From Clostridiales bacterium (GTDB lineage Bacteria > Bacillota > Clostridia > UBA1381): DNA of 64,000 bases. Positions 38,328-48,258 of this stretch are shown here, piece after piece. Where the stretch lies: the NCBI GenBank assembly GCA_029226975.1, contig JAQXZB010000037.1, forward strand, positions 33,011 to 97,010, in the 5' to 3' direction. The position numbers were made by a program, and so were the translations under genes. Under the pieces are notes generated by a model that ran no database searches, was not told where the DNA came from, and saw only the letters and a list, made by a program, of their open reading frames with translations. Position 1 is the stretch's first letter. Every line of letters begins with the position of its first letter.

Positions 38328-39080
38328 ATGCTTAATCAATTTTCACGAACCGAGCTTTTATTGGGCAAGGAGGCACTAAAAAAGCTTGAGAGCTCTAAGG
38401 TGGCGGTATTCGGAATAGGCGGCGTGGGCAGTTACACCGCGGAAGCGCTTGTAAGATCGGGAATAGGCGCGATTGACCTTATCGACGATGACAGAGTGTG
38501 TCTTACAAACATTAACCGCCAGCTTTTCGCCACAAGAAAAACCGTTGGACAATACAAGGTCGATGTGGCACAGGCGCGGCTTTATGAAATTAACCCCGAT
38601 GTTAAAATAACGGTACACAAGACCTTTTATATGCCCGAAACGGCGGATATGTTTGATTTTACCGATTATGATTATATTGCGGACGCAATAGATACCGTAA
38701 CCGGCAAAATTTCCCTTGTGATGAGGGCAGACGCCGCAAAAACGCCGATAATCAGCTCCATGGGCGCGGGAAACAAGCTTGACCCGACAGCCTTTGAGGT
38801 GACGGATATATACAAAACCTCGGTTTGTCCTCTTGCCAGGGTTATGCGAAACGAACTGCGCCGCCGAGGTATAAAGAAGCTTAAGGTGGTATATTCAAAG
38901 GAAAAGCCCATAGTTCCCTTTGAGGATATGAGCATAAGCTGCAAAACCAACTGCATCTGCCCGCCGGGTACGGAAAGAAAATGCACAGCCCGCCGCCAAG
39001 TACCCGGAAGCAGTGCCTTTGTTCCCCCCGTTGCCGGGCTTATCATGGCGGGGGAAATTATAAAGGATTTGATAAAATAA
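38328..39080 (+). CDS. tcdA: tRNA threonylcarbamoyladenosine dehydratase (ThiF/E1-like)
   Basis: VAVFGIGGVGSYTAEALVRSGIGAIDLIDDDRVCLTNINRQLFATRKTVGQYK; Cys-rich C-terminal motifs. Confidence 0.93.
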   Translation: MLNQFSRTELLLGKEALKKLESSKVAVFGIGGVGSYTAEALVRSGIGAIDLIDDDRVCLTNINRQLFATRKTVGQYKVDVAQARLYEINPDVKITVHKTFYMPETADMFDFTDYDYIADAIDTVTGKISLVMRADAAKTPIISSMGAGNKLDPTAFEVTDIYKTSVCPLARVMRNELRRRGIKKLKVVYSKEKPIVPFEDMSISCKTNCICPPGTERKCTARRQVPGSSAFVPPVAGLIMAGEIIKDLIK

Positions 39081-39100
39081 GCGGGACTGTGAAGTCCCGC
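39081..39100. terminator. Hairpin between convergent tcdA and queD-like genes
   Basis: GCGGGACT-GTGA-AGTCCCGC. Confidence 0.5.
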
Positions 39101-39105
39101 CCATA

Positions 39106-39672
39106 TCAGCCTTTTTTGTATCCGCATTTGGGACATACGCCGTTTTCGTTAAGCGTTATGCCGCACAGAGGACAGCGGTCTATATTTAACTTCGGCTCAA
39201 ATTCCTCAGAAGCCGCATTAACACCGCTGGTAAAGGTCAATTTAACTATGTTTAGCTTATCCTTCAATAAATCATAAACAATTTTAATCATACCCTCAAC
39301 GGTCATTGTTTCCTTCGTAACCACCAAACGGCACTCAGGATATGCCGTTGCCAAATCGGTCTTAAAAGCGGGGCCTTTCATTACGTTATTGGGCGTGCCG
39401 TTTTTGATACCCTGTTTTTCATAAACATCCAAAACAGCCGGCAAAAGCGGGTCGTCCTCCCGAAGCACCAGGGCATGGTCGAAATTCTTAAGCACCTCCC
39501 ATGCGGTCTTTTGAATTTCATTGCAGGGGAAAACCATGTTGACTCCGTCATTAACCGAATCCTCCACCTCGATGGTCAGCACTCCCGTATGTCCGTGCAG
39601 GTACTGTGCTTCTCCCTTAAACCCATAGAAACGATGGGCATACTGTAAATCCAGTGTTGTAATACTTCTCAT
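39106..39672 (-). CDS. 6-pyruvoyl-tetrahydropterin synthase/QueD family with C-terminal zinc ribbon
   Basis: LDLQYAHRFYGFKGEAQYLHGHTGVLTIEVE; NFDHALVL; CPLCGITLNENGVCPKCGYKKG. Confidence 0.88.
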   Translation of the reverse strand: MRSITTLDLQYAHRFYGFKGEAQYLHGHTGVLTIEVEDSVNDGVNMVFPCNEIQKTAWEVLKNFDHALVLREDDPLLPAVLDVYEKQGIKNGTPNNVMKGPAFKTDLATAYPECRLVVTKETMTVEGMIKIVYDLLKDKLNIVKLTFTSGVNAASEEFEPKLNIDRCPLCGITLNENGVCPKCGYKKG

Positions 39673-39724
39673 AATTATCTCTCCTTTATATTTTATTTAC
39701 GGGCATTCAGCCCGCATATGCACT

Positions 39725-40096
39725 TTAATTATCTGAGGACTTTTTCCGACATTCGGGACACAGATAAAACACCTTTAAATCGTAAAACAGAAAATCCTCT
39801 CCCAACTGCTCTTTTAATGACCCCGTCAAGTCCTCAAACTGTATGTCCGTAAGCTTTCCGCAGCCTTGGCAGACAATATGGTCATGCTTTACAATTCTGT
39901 CGTATCGGTCGGGCATACCGTCCACCGAGATTTTATTTATGAGCCTGTCTTTGTAAAGCTTATTCAAATTGTTATAAACGGTTGCCAAAACTACATTCGG
40001 AAAATCGGCTTTCAGTTTTAGGTAAATCTGCTCAACGCTCATGTGTGACGATGATTGATTGATGATTTCATATATACGCTTCTCGTATTTTGTCAT
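39725..40096 (-). CDS. Fur family transcriptional regulator (PerR-like)
   Basis: Winged helix; HDHIVCQGCGKLTDIQF; C-terminal CPECRKK. Confidence 0.93.
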   Translation of the reverse strand: MTKYEKRIYEIINQSSSHMSVEQIYLKLKADFPNVVLATVYNNLNKLYKDRLINKISVDGMPDRYDRIVKHDHIVCQGCGKLTDIQFEDLTGSLKEQLGEDFLFYDLKVFYLCPECRKKSSDN

Positions 40097-40211
40097 TTTC
40101 CTCAGTCCAATATTAGAATTATTCTAAAAATATTATAACACTTCTAATTTAAAATGTCAAGACAAATTGAAAAAAAGGAGGTAAAAATTTACCTCCCTAA
40201 ATAACCCAATC

Positions 40212-41129
40212 TCAGAACTCGCCCTGTTTAAGCTCGTCGGAATCGCCGCCCGTAAATTGAAGCTCCGGGTTTTTCACGCTTACCTTGGTTCCCGCGGCAA
40301 CGGAGCTTACGATAAAGGCGTTTCCGCCGATGGTTGCACCGTCGCCTATGACGGTTTCGCCGCCTAAGATACTGGTTCCCGAATATATGGTCACATTATC
40401 GCCGATGGTCGGGTGTCTTTTCACGCCCTTAAGCTGCTGTCCCTTTCTTGTTGAGAGTGCGCCCAAGGTAACTCCCTGATAGATTTTTACATAATCTCCG
40501 ATTTTTGTGGTTTCGCCTATTACTATGCCCGTACCATGGTCTATGAAAAAGTATTTTCCTATCTCCGCGCCGGGGTTAATATCTATTCCCGTAACGCTGT
40601 GGGCATACTCCGTCATAATTCTCGGTATCATCGGCACCTTGAGAAGATAAAGCTCATGGGCAATCCTATAGACCGTAATCGCGAAAAGTCCGGGATATGA
40701 AAATATTATCTCGTCGGTGCTGTACGCGGCAGGGTCACCGTCATACGCCGCCTGAACGTCTGTGTTTAGGTATTCCCGTATTTTGGGGATTTTTTCCATA
40801 AACTGCTGTGAAAGCACCTGCGCTTTTTCCGCAAGGGTGGATTTGGGACATTCGCCGCATATCTCCTTACTGCCCATTGCGTTGGCAATCTGTTTTTTGA
40901 GATTGTACTGTATAAATTCAAGCTGTTCGCCGAGCAGGTATTTTATATACTCCGAACGTGCCTTGCTGCTGTCGAAAAATCCGGGGAACAGCACCCGTCT
41001 TAGCTTTTCCACAATTTCAATTATTGTATTTTTATTGGGAATATTTTCCTCGTCCAGTCTGCTGGTCAGCTCATATTTGCCGTAGCTTTCCAGTATGGCA
41101 TTTACCGTTTTTTCAGTTTTACTTTCCAT
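40212..41129 (-). CDS. cysE: Serine O-acetyltransferase
   Basis: DINPGAEIGKYFFIDHGTGIVIGETTKIGDYVKIYQGVTLGALS hexapeptide repeats; start MESKTEKTV. Confidence 0.93.
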   Translation of the reverse strand: MESKTEKTVNAILESYGKYELTSRLDEENIPNKNTIIEIVEKLRRVLFPGFFDSSKARSEYIKYLLGEQLEFIQYNLKKQIANAMGSKEICGECPKSTLAEKAQVLSQQFMEKIPKIREYLNTDVQAAYDGDPAAYSTDEIIFSYPGLFAITVYRIAHELYLLKVPMIPRIMTEYAHSVTGIDINPGAEIGKYFFIDHGTGIVIGETTKIGDYVKIYQGVTLGALSTRKGQQLKGVKRHPTIGDNVTIYSGTSILGGETVIGDGATIGGNAFIVSSVAAGTKVSVKNPELQFTGGDSDELKQGEF

Positions 41130-41196
41130 ATTATCCCTCCAAATTTCCCGTATTTGTTTTATAACATAGTTTGGGCATTTTGTCAATACCTTTTTA

Positions 41197-41466
41197 TCAT
41201 TTCCATTGGTCAAGACACTTTTTTAGCAGTCTTGTAAGCTCTTCCTTTTCCTCCTCCGTAAGAAAGGACAGCGTTTCCTCCTTGGCGTTGCCGTGGCGCA
41301 GATGATGAGAGCATTTTAGCATAAGCTTTACGGTCTTGTCCTTTTTCTTTTTCTCCTCAACGCCGAAATATTTCATTCCGCGGGAGCAGTGAAGATTATC
41401 CGCACTGCAGTGTTTGCCGCAGCAGGGGCATACGTTTTCTTTTTTCTTTTTCATAAATATGACCAC
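41197..41466 (-). CDS. Small Cys/His-rich hypothetical protein
   Basis: KENVCPCCGKHCSADNLHCSRGMKYFG; downstream of the repeat pair. Confidence 0.6.
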   Translation of the reverse strand: MVIFMKKKKENVCPCCGKHCSADNLHCSRGMKYFGVEEKKKKDKTVKLMLKCSHHLRHGNAKEETLSFLTEEEKEELTRLLKKCLDQWK

Positions 41467-41480
41467 CTTTCACAAAACCC

Positions 41481-41651
41481 GTTTGGGAAAAGAGAAGCTT
41501 GTCATCACTTTTGCTCCGCAAAAGCCGCACTCCGTGCGTCCGCCCTTCTTGGCGGTGAGTGCAGATTGCTGTTATGAGGAGTGCAGTCGTACTTTGTGTA
41601 CTTCAAGCTCCGAATGACGGTAAGATGCGCCGCTTATCTTTTTCCAAACTT
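41481..41651 (-). repeat. Copy C1 of the dispersed structured repeat (full length)
   Basis: Terminal inverted repeat gtttgggaaaagagaagc ... gcttatctttttccaaac; reverse complement carries the same three hairpins as copies A and B. Confidence 0.9.
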
Positions 41652-41678
41652 ATAGTCCGAAATTCTTTCACCAATGCC

Positions 41679-41790
41679 GTTTGGGAAAAGAGAAGCAAGC
41701 AGATTGCTGTTATGAGGAGCGCAGTCGTACTTTGTGTACTTCAAGCTCCGAATGACGGTAAGATGCGCCGCTTATCTTTTTCCAAACTTA
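41679..41790 (-). repeat. Copy C2 of the repeat, internally deleted
   Basis: Same ends as C1 but the ~60 bp triple-hairpin block is missing (agaagcaagcagattgctg). Confidence 0.9.
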
Positions 41791-41800
41791 TTCTCCCTTG

Positions 41801-42298
41801 TCAATTATCGTTTATATTAAATATATGAATGGGGCGAAGCTCGGCATAATTATAAGTAGAAAGCTGGCGGCAGTCGGAATCGTTTGTATGCGCCGCCACC
41901 AAAACCGTATCCGGCGTTCCCATTCCCTTATCCACCACCACCGGCGAATGGCCGAAGGTCTGTCTGCCCACAAATCTAAGCTGCACAATATCGCCCTCTT
42001 CAATTTCCGAAAGGGACACCACCCGTCCCTGGGGTCCTGCGGCGGTGTTTGTGGTAAGAAAACGATACAGCTCGTTTACTCCCGTCCACGCCGGAGCGCG
42101 GTTGTTTACCGAAATATAGTACCAGCCGTAGGTGGGCGTGTAATTCATTACCGCGCCGCCTGCCAAAAGACACTGGGAGGCGAAGTTTGTGCAGTCGCCG
42201 CCCAGGTTTGTAAAATCGAAAAATTCCGGGTTGCGCCTGTACGCCCATTTTTGGGCATAAGCCACAGCCGCGACTCTGTTATATTGCATATATACCAC
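41801..42298 (-). CDS. Amidase-domain protein (peptidoglycan-amidase-like)
   Basis: YNRVAAVAYAQKWAYRRNPEFFDFTNLGGDCTNFASQCLLAGG. Confidence 0.88.
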   Translation of the reverse strand: MVYMQYNRVAAVAYAQKWAYRRNPEFFDFTNLGGDCTNFASQCLLAGGAVMNYTPTYGWYYISVNNRAPAWTGVNELYRFLTTNTAAGPQGRVVSLSEIEEGDIVQLRFVGRQTFGHSPVVVDKGMGTPDTVLVAAHTNDSDCRQLSTYNYAELRPIHIFNINDN

Positions 42299-42323
42299 CT
42301 CGGTATATTATATGCAAACTCTC

Positions 42324-43151
42324 TTATTCTGCTACGGGAATTTTTACGTCAAGCTTATGATATTTATAATCCGAAAGAACGCAGTCCTCCGGCACAAATT
42401 CATAAAAATCCTCGCGCTTTTTAAGCTCAAATTCCGGCGCGGAATACGGCTCGTTTTCCATGATTTTCTCCACAATGGGAACATGGCGGTCATATATATG
42501 CGCGTCCGCGATAACGTGCACCAGCTCACCCGGCACAAGCCCCGATACGCAAGAGAGCATATGCACCAAAACCGCATACTGACACACGTTCCAGTTATTT
42601 GCGGTAAGCATATCCTGGGAACGCTGATTTAGGATTGCGTTTAATCTGTTGCCGCTCACGTTAAAGGTCATGGAATAGGCACAGGGGTAAAGCCGCATTT
42701 CGGACAGGTCGCTGTGGACATAGATATTTGACATAATCCGCCTTGAGGAGGGGTTATTTTTCAAATCATAAATTATCCTGTCAACCTGGTCAAACTCACC
42801 CTCCGGGTATTTATGCTTTACGCCTAACTGATAGCCGTAGGCCTTGCCTATGGAGCCGTTTTTATCCGCCCACTGATCCCAGACATGGCTGTTTAAATCC
42901 TTGATATTATTGGATTTTTTCTGCCAAATCCACAACAGCTCGTCCACCGCGCTTTTTAGGTATGTACGCCGTATGGTTAAAATGGGGAACTCCTTTGACA
43001 AATCGTAGCGGTTTACTATGCCGAAGCATTTTATGGTATGCGCCTTTTCGCCGTCCTCCCAACGGGGGCGCACGTCAAGACCCTTGTCGCTTACGCCCTC
43101 CTTAAGAATTTGACGGCAGTTTTGTATAAATAGCTCGTCTGCTCTGCTCAT
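42324..43151 (-). CDS. thyA: Thymidylate synthase
   Basis: YPCAYSMTFNVSGNRLNAILNQRSQDMLTANNWNVCQYAVLVHML; ADAHIYDRH. Confidence 0.92.
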   Translation of the reverse strand: MSRADELFIQNCRQILKEGVSDKGLDVRPRWEDGEKAHTIKCFGIVNRYDLSKEFPILTIRRTYLKSAVDELLWIWQKKSNNIKDLNSHVWDQWADKNGSIGKAYGYQLGVKHKYPEGEFDQVDRIIYDLKNNPSSRRIMSNIYVHSDLSEMRLYPCAYSMTFNVSGNRLNAILNQRSQDMLTANNWNVCQYAVLVHMLSCVSGLVPGELVHVIADAHIYDRHVPIVEKIMENEPYSAPEFELKKREDFYEFVPEDCVLSDYKYHKLDVKIPVAE

Positions 43152-43152
43152 T

Positions 43153-43929
43153 TCATTCCTCCGATAAATGATTTTTATTATATATTATTTTAAGTCCCTT
43201 TAAAAGCAGCTCATCGTCCAGTATCACATCTCTCCTGCAAAGTCCGACCACCGCCGAAGCAAGCCCGCCCGTAGCAATTGCGGTACATTTTTGTCCCAGC
43301 TCGTCCTCAATCTTATCGATTATTCCGTCAATGCCCGACGCGGTAAAATTGAGTATTCCGCTTTTCATGGAATCGATGGTATTTGTGCCGATAAGGCGTT
43401 TTGGCGGGTCAAGGCTTATATTGGGAAGCTGTGAGGTTCTGCCCACAAGCGAGTTTAGGGAAACCTCTATTCCCGGAATAATGATTGTTCCTATATAATT
43501 CCGTTTTTCGTCCACCACCGAAACGGTCGTAGCCGTACCCATATCGAAGATTATAAGCGGCGGCTTATATTCGTTAATTCCCGCCACCGCGTCAACCACC
43601 AAATCCGCACCCAACTGAGCCGGGTTATCGGTCATTATGGAAAGCCCGGTTTTTATGCCCGGACCTATGACCATGGATTGGATTTTGGCAATTTTTTCTA
43701 TCGCCCTGCTTATCCTGTTGGTAACGGACGGCACCACCGATGAAATGATTGCTCCGTCAATCATTTCGGGCTTTATGCCGTAAAGCTCCAAAACGTTTTT
43801 AAAGGATATTGAATATTCAAGCACAGTTGCCTCATGCTTTGTTGTGAGCCGCTCGGTAAAAATTATCTCGTCCCGGTCAAAGCAGCCTATTACGATATTT
43901 GTGTTTCCCACATCGAGAGCCAGTATCAT
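43153..43929 (-). CDS. coaX: Type III pantothenate kinase
   Basis: [43 protein letters not shown]. Confidence 0.95.
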   Translation of the reverse strand: MILALDVGNTNIVIGCFDRDEIIFTERLTTKHEATVLEYSISFKNVLELYGIKPEMIDGAIISSVVPSVTNRISRAIEKIAKIQSMVIGPGIKTGLSIMTDNPAQLGADLVVDAVAGINEYKPPLIIFDMGTATTVSVVDEKRNYIGTIIIPGIEVSLNSLVGRTSQLPNISLDPPKRLIGTNTIDSMKSGILNFTASGIDGIIDKIEDELGQKCTAIATGGLASAVVGLCRRDVILDDELLLKGLKIIYNKNHLSEE

Positions 43930-44780
43930 TGTTTTTCCTCCGTAAACGAAAAATTATCTATCAATCTTGTTTTACCTATATACACCGCTTCCGCAACCAG
44001 TACGGGACGGTCTATCTTTTTTACCGGCTTCATGGTTTCGGCGTCAACAATCTTTACATAATCGACTTTTGCAAGAGGCTCTCTCTCCACCTCCGCTCTT
44101 ATAGCCGCTTCAACAGCACCGCAGGAGCGTTCGCCACATTCGACAAGCCTTTTGCCTATTCTAAGGGATCGGCTGAGCACCGTTGCGGCGGCGCGTTCTT
44201 TCTCGTTTAAATAAGTATTTCTTGAGGATTTTGCAAGCCCGTCCTCTTCACGAACAATGGGACAGCCCACAATCTCTATATCCATGGACAAATCCTTCAC
44301 CATGCGTCTAATCACCGCAAGCTGCTGTGCGTCCTTTTCGCCGAAATACGCCCTGTCGGGTGTAACTATGTTAAAAAGCTTCGACACTACTGTGCAAACG
44401 CCCCTAAAATGTGTCGGGCGAGTTTTTGCGCACAGCTCCTCCGTAAGCCCCGACATCTCAACATAAGTACAGAACATTTCATCATACATTTCCTCCGGCT
44501 CCGGGTTAAACACCAATGCCGCGCCATGCTCCTCGCAAAGCTTTGCGTCATGCTCTATATCCCTGGGATAGCTTTCCAAATCCTCGCCGGGACCGAACTG
44601 TGTGGGGTTTACAAAAACCGAAACCACAGTTCTATCGTTTTGGGAAACGGACTTGTCCACAAGGCTCATATGCCCGTCATGCAAATAGCCCATGGTGGGA
44701 ACAAAGCCGATGGTTTTTCCCTCTCTTTTCCATTGTTTTACTTCTTCTCTTACTTCCTTTATTGTTTTTACAAGCTTCAT
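43926..44780 (-). CDS. panC: Pantothenate synthetase
   Basis: [47 protein letters not shown]. Confidence 0.97.
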   Translation of the reverse strand: MKLVKTIKEVREEVKQWKREGKTIGFVPTMGYLHDGHMSLVDKSVSQNDRTVVSVFVNPTQFGPGEDLESYPRDIEHDAKLCEEHGAALVFNPEPEEMYDEMFCTYVEMSGLTEELCAKTRPTHFRGVCTVVSKLFNIVTPDRAYFGEKDAQQLAVIRRMVKDLSMDIEIVGCPIVREEDGLAKSSRNTYLNEKERAAATVLSRSLRIGKRLVECGERSCGAVEAAIRAEVEREPLAKVDYVKIVDAETMKPVKKIDRPVLVAEAVYIGKTRLIDNFSFTEEKQ

Positions 44781-45610
44781 CTTAACATTATCCTTTCAAG
44801 AATTTTTTCGTCCAATTTATATGAGTTGTTCTCGGCAGGGAACTGACCTGCGCGAACCTCGTTTATATATTCCCCAAAGGCTTCTTTCATAATATCGCCC
44901 ACCCGGCGGTACTGCTTGGCAAATTTGGGAACAAAATCCGAAAACATCCCAAGCATATCCTGATACACAAGCACCTGTCCGTCACAGTCCGCACCGGCAC
45001 CGATGCCTATGGTGGGGATTGAAAGCTGCTGCGTAATTACGGCGGCAAGCTCCCTAGGCACACATTCGAGCACCACCATACACGCGCCCGCTTCCTCGAC
45101 CGCCTTTGCGTCATCGATTATCTTCCTTGCCGTTTCCTCGGACCTGCCCTGAACCTTAAAGCCGCCGAAGGCGTTTACCGACTGCGGGGTCATGCCGATG
45201 TGTGCGCATACGGGTATTGACGCGGCGCATATTGCCTTAATCTGCGGGCAGACCTCGCAGCCGCCCTCAAGCTTAACGGCGTTTGCGCCGCCCTCCTTAA
45301 TGAGCCTGCCGGCATTTTCAAGGGCTGTTTTAGGGTCTGTTTCATATGACATAAAGGGCATATCCGCAATCAAAAACGCGTTCTTGACGCCTCTTGAAAC
45401 CGCCCGCGTGTGATGAAGCATATCCTCCATTGTAACAGACAGGGTATTCTCATAGCCGAGCATAACCATACCCAGCGAATCGCCCACCAATATTGAATTT
45501 ACTCCCGACTCGTCAACGAGCTTTGCTGTGGAATAATCATAAGCGGTGAGCATGGTAATCTTCTCGCCCCTCTGTTTTTGTGAAAGAATGGTTTGTACAG
45601 TATTTTTCAT
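44777..45610 (-). CDS. panB: 3-methyl-2-oxobutanoate hydroxymethyltransferase
   Basis: MKNTVQ...[48 protein letters not shown]. Confidence 0.96.
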   Translation of the reverse strand: MKNTVQTILSQKQRGEKITMLTAYDYSTAKLVDESGVNSILVGDSLGMVMLGYENTLSVTMEDMLHHTRAVSRGVKNAFLIADMPFMSYETDPKTALENAGRLIKEGGANAVKLEGGCEVCPQIKAICAASIPVCAHIGMTPQSVNAFGGFKVQGRSEETARKIIDDAKAVEEAGACMVVLECVPRELAAVITQQLSIPTIGIGAGADCDGQVLVYQDMLGMFSDFVPKFAKQYRRVGDIMKEAFGEYINEVRAGQFPAENNSYKLDEKILERIMLR

Positions 45611-45744
45611 ATTTGTAACCTCCCATGCTATTATTTGCCCTGACGGGCAATACAATGCATCTATATTATAACATTTTGACATAAAAAAGTAAAGAGAAAA
45701 AAACAGGTTTGTCGGAGGGAACAGATAAAAATTCAAAAATCATA

Positions 45745-45773
45745 TTGACTTATTTTTTAATTTATAGTATAAT
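45745..45773 (+). promoter_or_regulatory. Sigma-A-type promoter of the Abi locus
   Basis: TTGACT, 17 nt spacer, TATAAT. Confidence 0.75.
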
Positions 45774-45780
45774 ATAATTA

Positions 45781-45836
45781 ACATCTCCCCCGGGCCTCTG
45801 TGGAAACACAAGCACACTTGGGGGCGCTTTGTTTTT
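45781..45836 (+). ncRNA. Small structured RNA upstream of the Abi gene (abiF RNA-motif candidate)
   Basis: CTCCCCCGGGCCTCTGTGGAAACACAAGCACACTTGGGGGCGCTTTGTTTTT: outer CCCCC/GGGGG, inner TGTG-GAAA-CACA, T-rich 3' side, between promoter and gene. Confidence 0.6.
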
Positions 45837-45850
45837 AAGGAGTTTTTACC

Positions 45851-46720
45851 ATGAATGATAAATTATTTAAAACGATTGATGAGCAGTTAAATATTCTTAT
45901 CGACCGCGGTTTAATTATAGAAAATAAGGATAAAGCAAAAAAATTTCTTTTACATAACAATTATTATCGTGTAATAGGATACTCTCTTACGCTTTGCAAG
46001 CATGATATATTTTCAAAAAATGTATCTTTTGGGAATATTGTGGATATTTATAGCTTTGACCATGAGTTACGTCATATATTACTAAAATATATTGAAATTA
46101 TAGAGGTGGCATTTAAATCCGTTTATGCATATAAACTCACAAAAAAGCATGGTACATTGGGCTATTTGAACGCATCATTATTTACAGATACGGAAAAATA
46201 CAATAAAATTATGGAAAAATCACAAAAGCAAAAACAAATAAGCTTATACCATGAATCATATATAAGGCATTTTATGCATTCTGACATTCCTTTTGAGGCA
46301 TATGTTGATTTACTTACAATATCGGATATATCTATTCTTTATTCAATATCGGAAACAAATATAAAACAGGAAGTTGCAACGGAATTTGGACTTTGTATGA
46401 AACGCGGCGGCGAAATTCTCGGCAACTTTATGCACAGCATAACAATCATAAGAAATTTATGTGCTCACGGTGGCAGACTGTTCAATCGGTTATTTGAACA
46501 AAAACCTTCATTGAACCGCTCCGAGCAAGCCTTGCTCATAAAGCGCAGTAACATTATCGATAATTCTCATCTGTATGGCTTTATTATAATAATGCGCAGA
46601 TTATTGTCCGATGATCGTTTTTTGGAATTAAAAAACAATATTATTGAATTGACACAAAAATATCCGTTTGTGTCAATGCGATATTACGGTTTTCGTGATG
46701 ACTGGAAAGATGTATTATAA
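45851..46720 (+). CDS. Abi family protein (AbiD/AbiF-like, HEPN-type)
   Basis: Abi_2-like N-terminus (LNILIDRGLIIENKDKAKKFLLHNNYYRVIGY) and RNLCAHGGRLFN HEPN RX4H motif. Confidence 0.88.
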   Translation: MNDKLFKTIDEQLNILIDRGLIIENKDKAKKFLLHNNYYRVIGYSLTLCKHDIFSKNVSFGNIVDIYSFDHELRHILLKYIEIIEVAFKSVYAYKLTKKHGTLGYLNASLFTDTEKYNKIMEKSQKQKQISLYHESYIRHFMHSDIPFEAYVDLLTISDISILYSISETNIKQEVATEFGLCMKRGGEILGNFMHSITIIRNLCAHGGRLFNRLFEQKPSLNRSEQALLIKRSNIIDNSHLYGFIIIMRRLLSDDRFLELKNNIIELTQKYPFVSMRYYGFRDDWKDVL

Positions 46721-46800
46721 TATCGAATATGAATATAATATATATAACGACTCCCGCAAGCCTTTAAACGGCGCAATACCGCGGGCGGTCTGATACAAAA

Positions 46801-46842
46801 GCCGCCGGCGCGGGATTTACCCGATAACCGGCGGCTTTTTCA
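46801..46842. terminator. Hairpin terminator between Abi and trpB-like genes
   Basis: GCCGCCGG...CCGGCGGCTTTTT. Confidence 0.7.
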
Positions 46843-46863
46843 GCTTATATAATCAGAAAATTC

Positions 46864-48231
46864 TTATTCCGTTTTGGGAAGCTTATCCAGGTAGGATTGA
46901 ATTTCCTCGTCTGTGGGGACGTAGTCGCTCATCTGACCGTTGTGGAATTTTTCGTATGCCACCATGTCGAAATAGCCCGTTCCCGTCAGTCCGAATACTA
47001 TCGTCTTTTCCTCGCCCGTTTCACAGCATTTTAACGCTTCGTCCATCGCCGCTCTTATGGCGTGGCTGCTTTCGGGTGCGGGGAGTATTCCCTCTACTCT
47101 TGCGAAAATCTCCGCCGCTTCAAATACCTCGGTCTGCTTATAGGAAACCGCTTCCATAAGTCCGTCATGATAAAGCTGCGACAAAATCGAGCTCATGCCA
47201 TGGTATCTGAGTCCGCCGGCGTGATTGGGCGCGGGGATAAAGTCACTGCCTAAGGTGTACATCTTCGCAAGGGGGCATACCATACCCGTATCACAGAAGT
47301 CATATGCAAACTTTCCTCTTGTGAAGCTGGGGCAGGAGGCAGGCTCTACGGCTATAATTCTGTAATCCGCTTCACCTCTTAATTTATCGCCCATAAACGG
47401 CGAAATAAGTCCGCCCAAGTTGGAGCCGCCGCCGGCACAGCCGATTATTATATCTGCCTTTATATCGTATTTATCCAAAGCCGCCTTTGTTTCAAGACCG
47501 ATAACCGACTGGTGCAGAAGCACCTGGTTTAACACACTGCCCAAAACATAACGGTATCCCGGTGTTGTGGTCGCCTTTTCCACCGCTTCGGAAATGGCAC
47601 AGCCCAAACTTCCGGTTGTGCCGGGATGCTCGGCGAGAATTTTTCTTCCCACCTGAGTTTCCTCCGAGGGCGACGGCGTAACCGACGCACCATAGGTGCG
47701 CATTACCTCACGTCTGAAGGGCTTTTGCTCATAGGAAACCTTTACCATATACACCTTGCAGTCCAAATCAAAGTATGAGCAAGCCATGGAAAGGGCTGTT
47801 CCCCACTGACCGGCTCCCGTTTCGGTGGTAACGCCCGTTAAGCCCTGTTTTTTTGCGTAATACGCCTGGGCGATTGCGGAATTTAATTTATGACTGCCGC
47901 TTGTATTGTTGCCCTCGAATTTATAATAAATCTTTGCGGGGGTCTGTAATTTTTCCTCCAGTCTGTAGGCTCTCATAAGGGGTGAGGGACGATACATTTT
48001 GTAAAAATCCCGTATTTCCTCGGGTATTTCAAAATATGCGGTATTGTCATCCATTTCCTGCTTAACCAATTCCTCGCAAAACACTCCGCAAAGCTCCTCG
48101 GGCTTCATGGGCTCCAGTGTGGCGGGATTTAACAGCGGTGCGGGCTTGTTTTTCATATCCGCACGAACATTGTACCATACTTTGGGGATTTCCTTTTCCT
48201 CAAGATAAATTTTGTAGGGTATTTTTGACAT
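46864..48231 (-). CDS. TrpB-like pyridoxal-phosphate enzyme (TrpB2-type)
   Basis: RPSPLMRAYRLEEKLQTPAKIYYKFEGNNTSGSHKLNSA; GAGQWGTALS; GCAGGGSNLGG; extended N-terminus. Confidence 0.92.
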   Translation of the reverse strand: MSKIPYKIYLEEKEIPKVWYNVRADMKNKPAPLLNPATLEPMKPEELCGVFCEELVKQEMDDNTAYFEIPEEIRDFYKMYRPSPLMRAYRLEEKLQTPAKIYYKFEGNNTSGSHKLNSAIAQAYYAKKQGLTGVTTETGAGQWGTALSMACSYFDLDCKVYMVKVSYEQKPFRREVMRTYGASVTPSPSEETQVGRKILAEHPGTTGSLGCAISEAVEKATTTPGYRYVLGSVLNQVLLHQSVIGLETKAALDKYDIKADIIIGCAGGGSNLGGLISPFMGDKLRGEADYRIIAVEPASCPSFTRGKFAYDFCDTGMVCPLAKMYTLGSDFIPAPNHAGGLRYHGMSSILSQLYHDGLMEAVSYKQTEVFEAAEIFARVEGILPAPESSHAIRAAMDEALKCCETGEEKTIVFGLTGTGYFDMVAYEKFHNGQMSDYVPTDEEIQSYLDKLPKTE

Positions 48232-48258
48232 TTTTATAACTCCTTTCTCGTAACAGCA

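Noticed and set aside
41389-41828. ORFs such as MQIAVMRSAVVLCVLQAPNDGKMRRLSFSKLI (also at 59282)
   Set aside because: They are translations of repeat copies C1/C2/D on the strand opposite to the flanking genes; treated as noncoding repeat.
45640-45662. Short inverted repeat TTGCCCTGACGGGCAA upstream of panB
   Set aside because: A small isolated palindrome in the leader; could be an operator but nothing else supports it.
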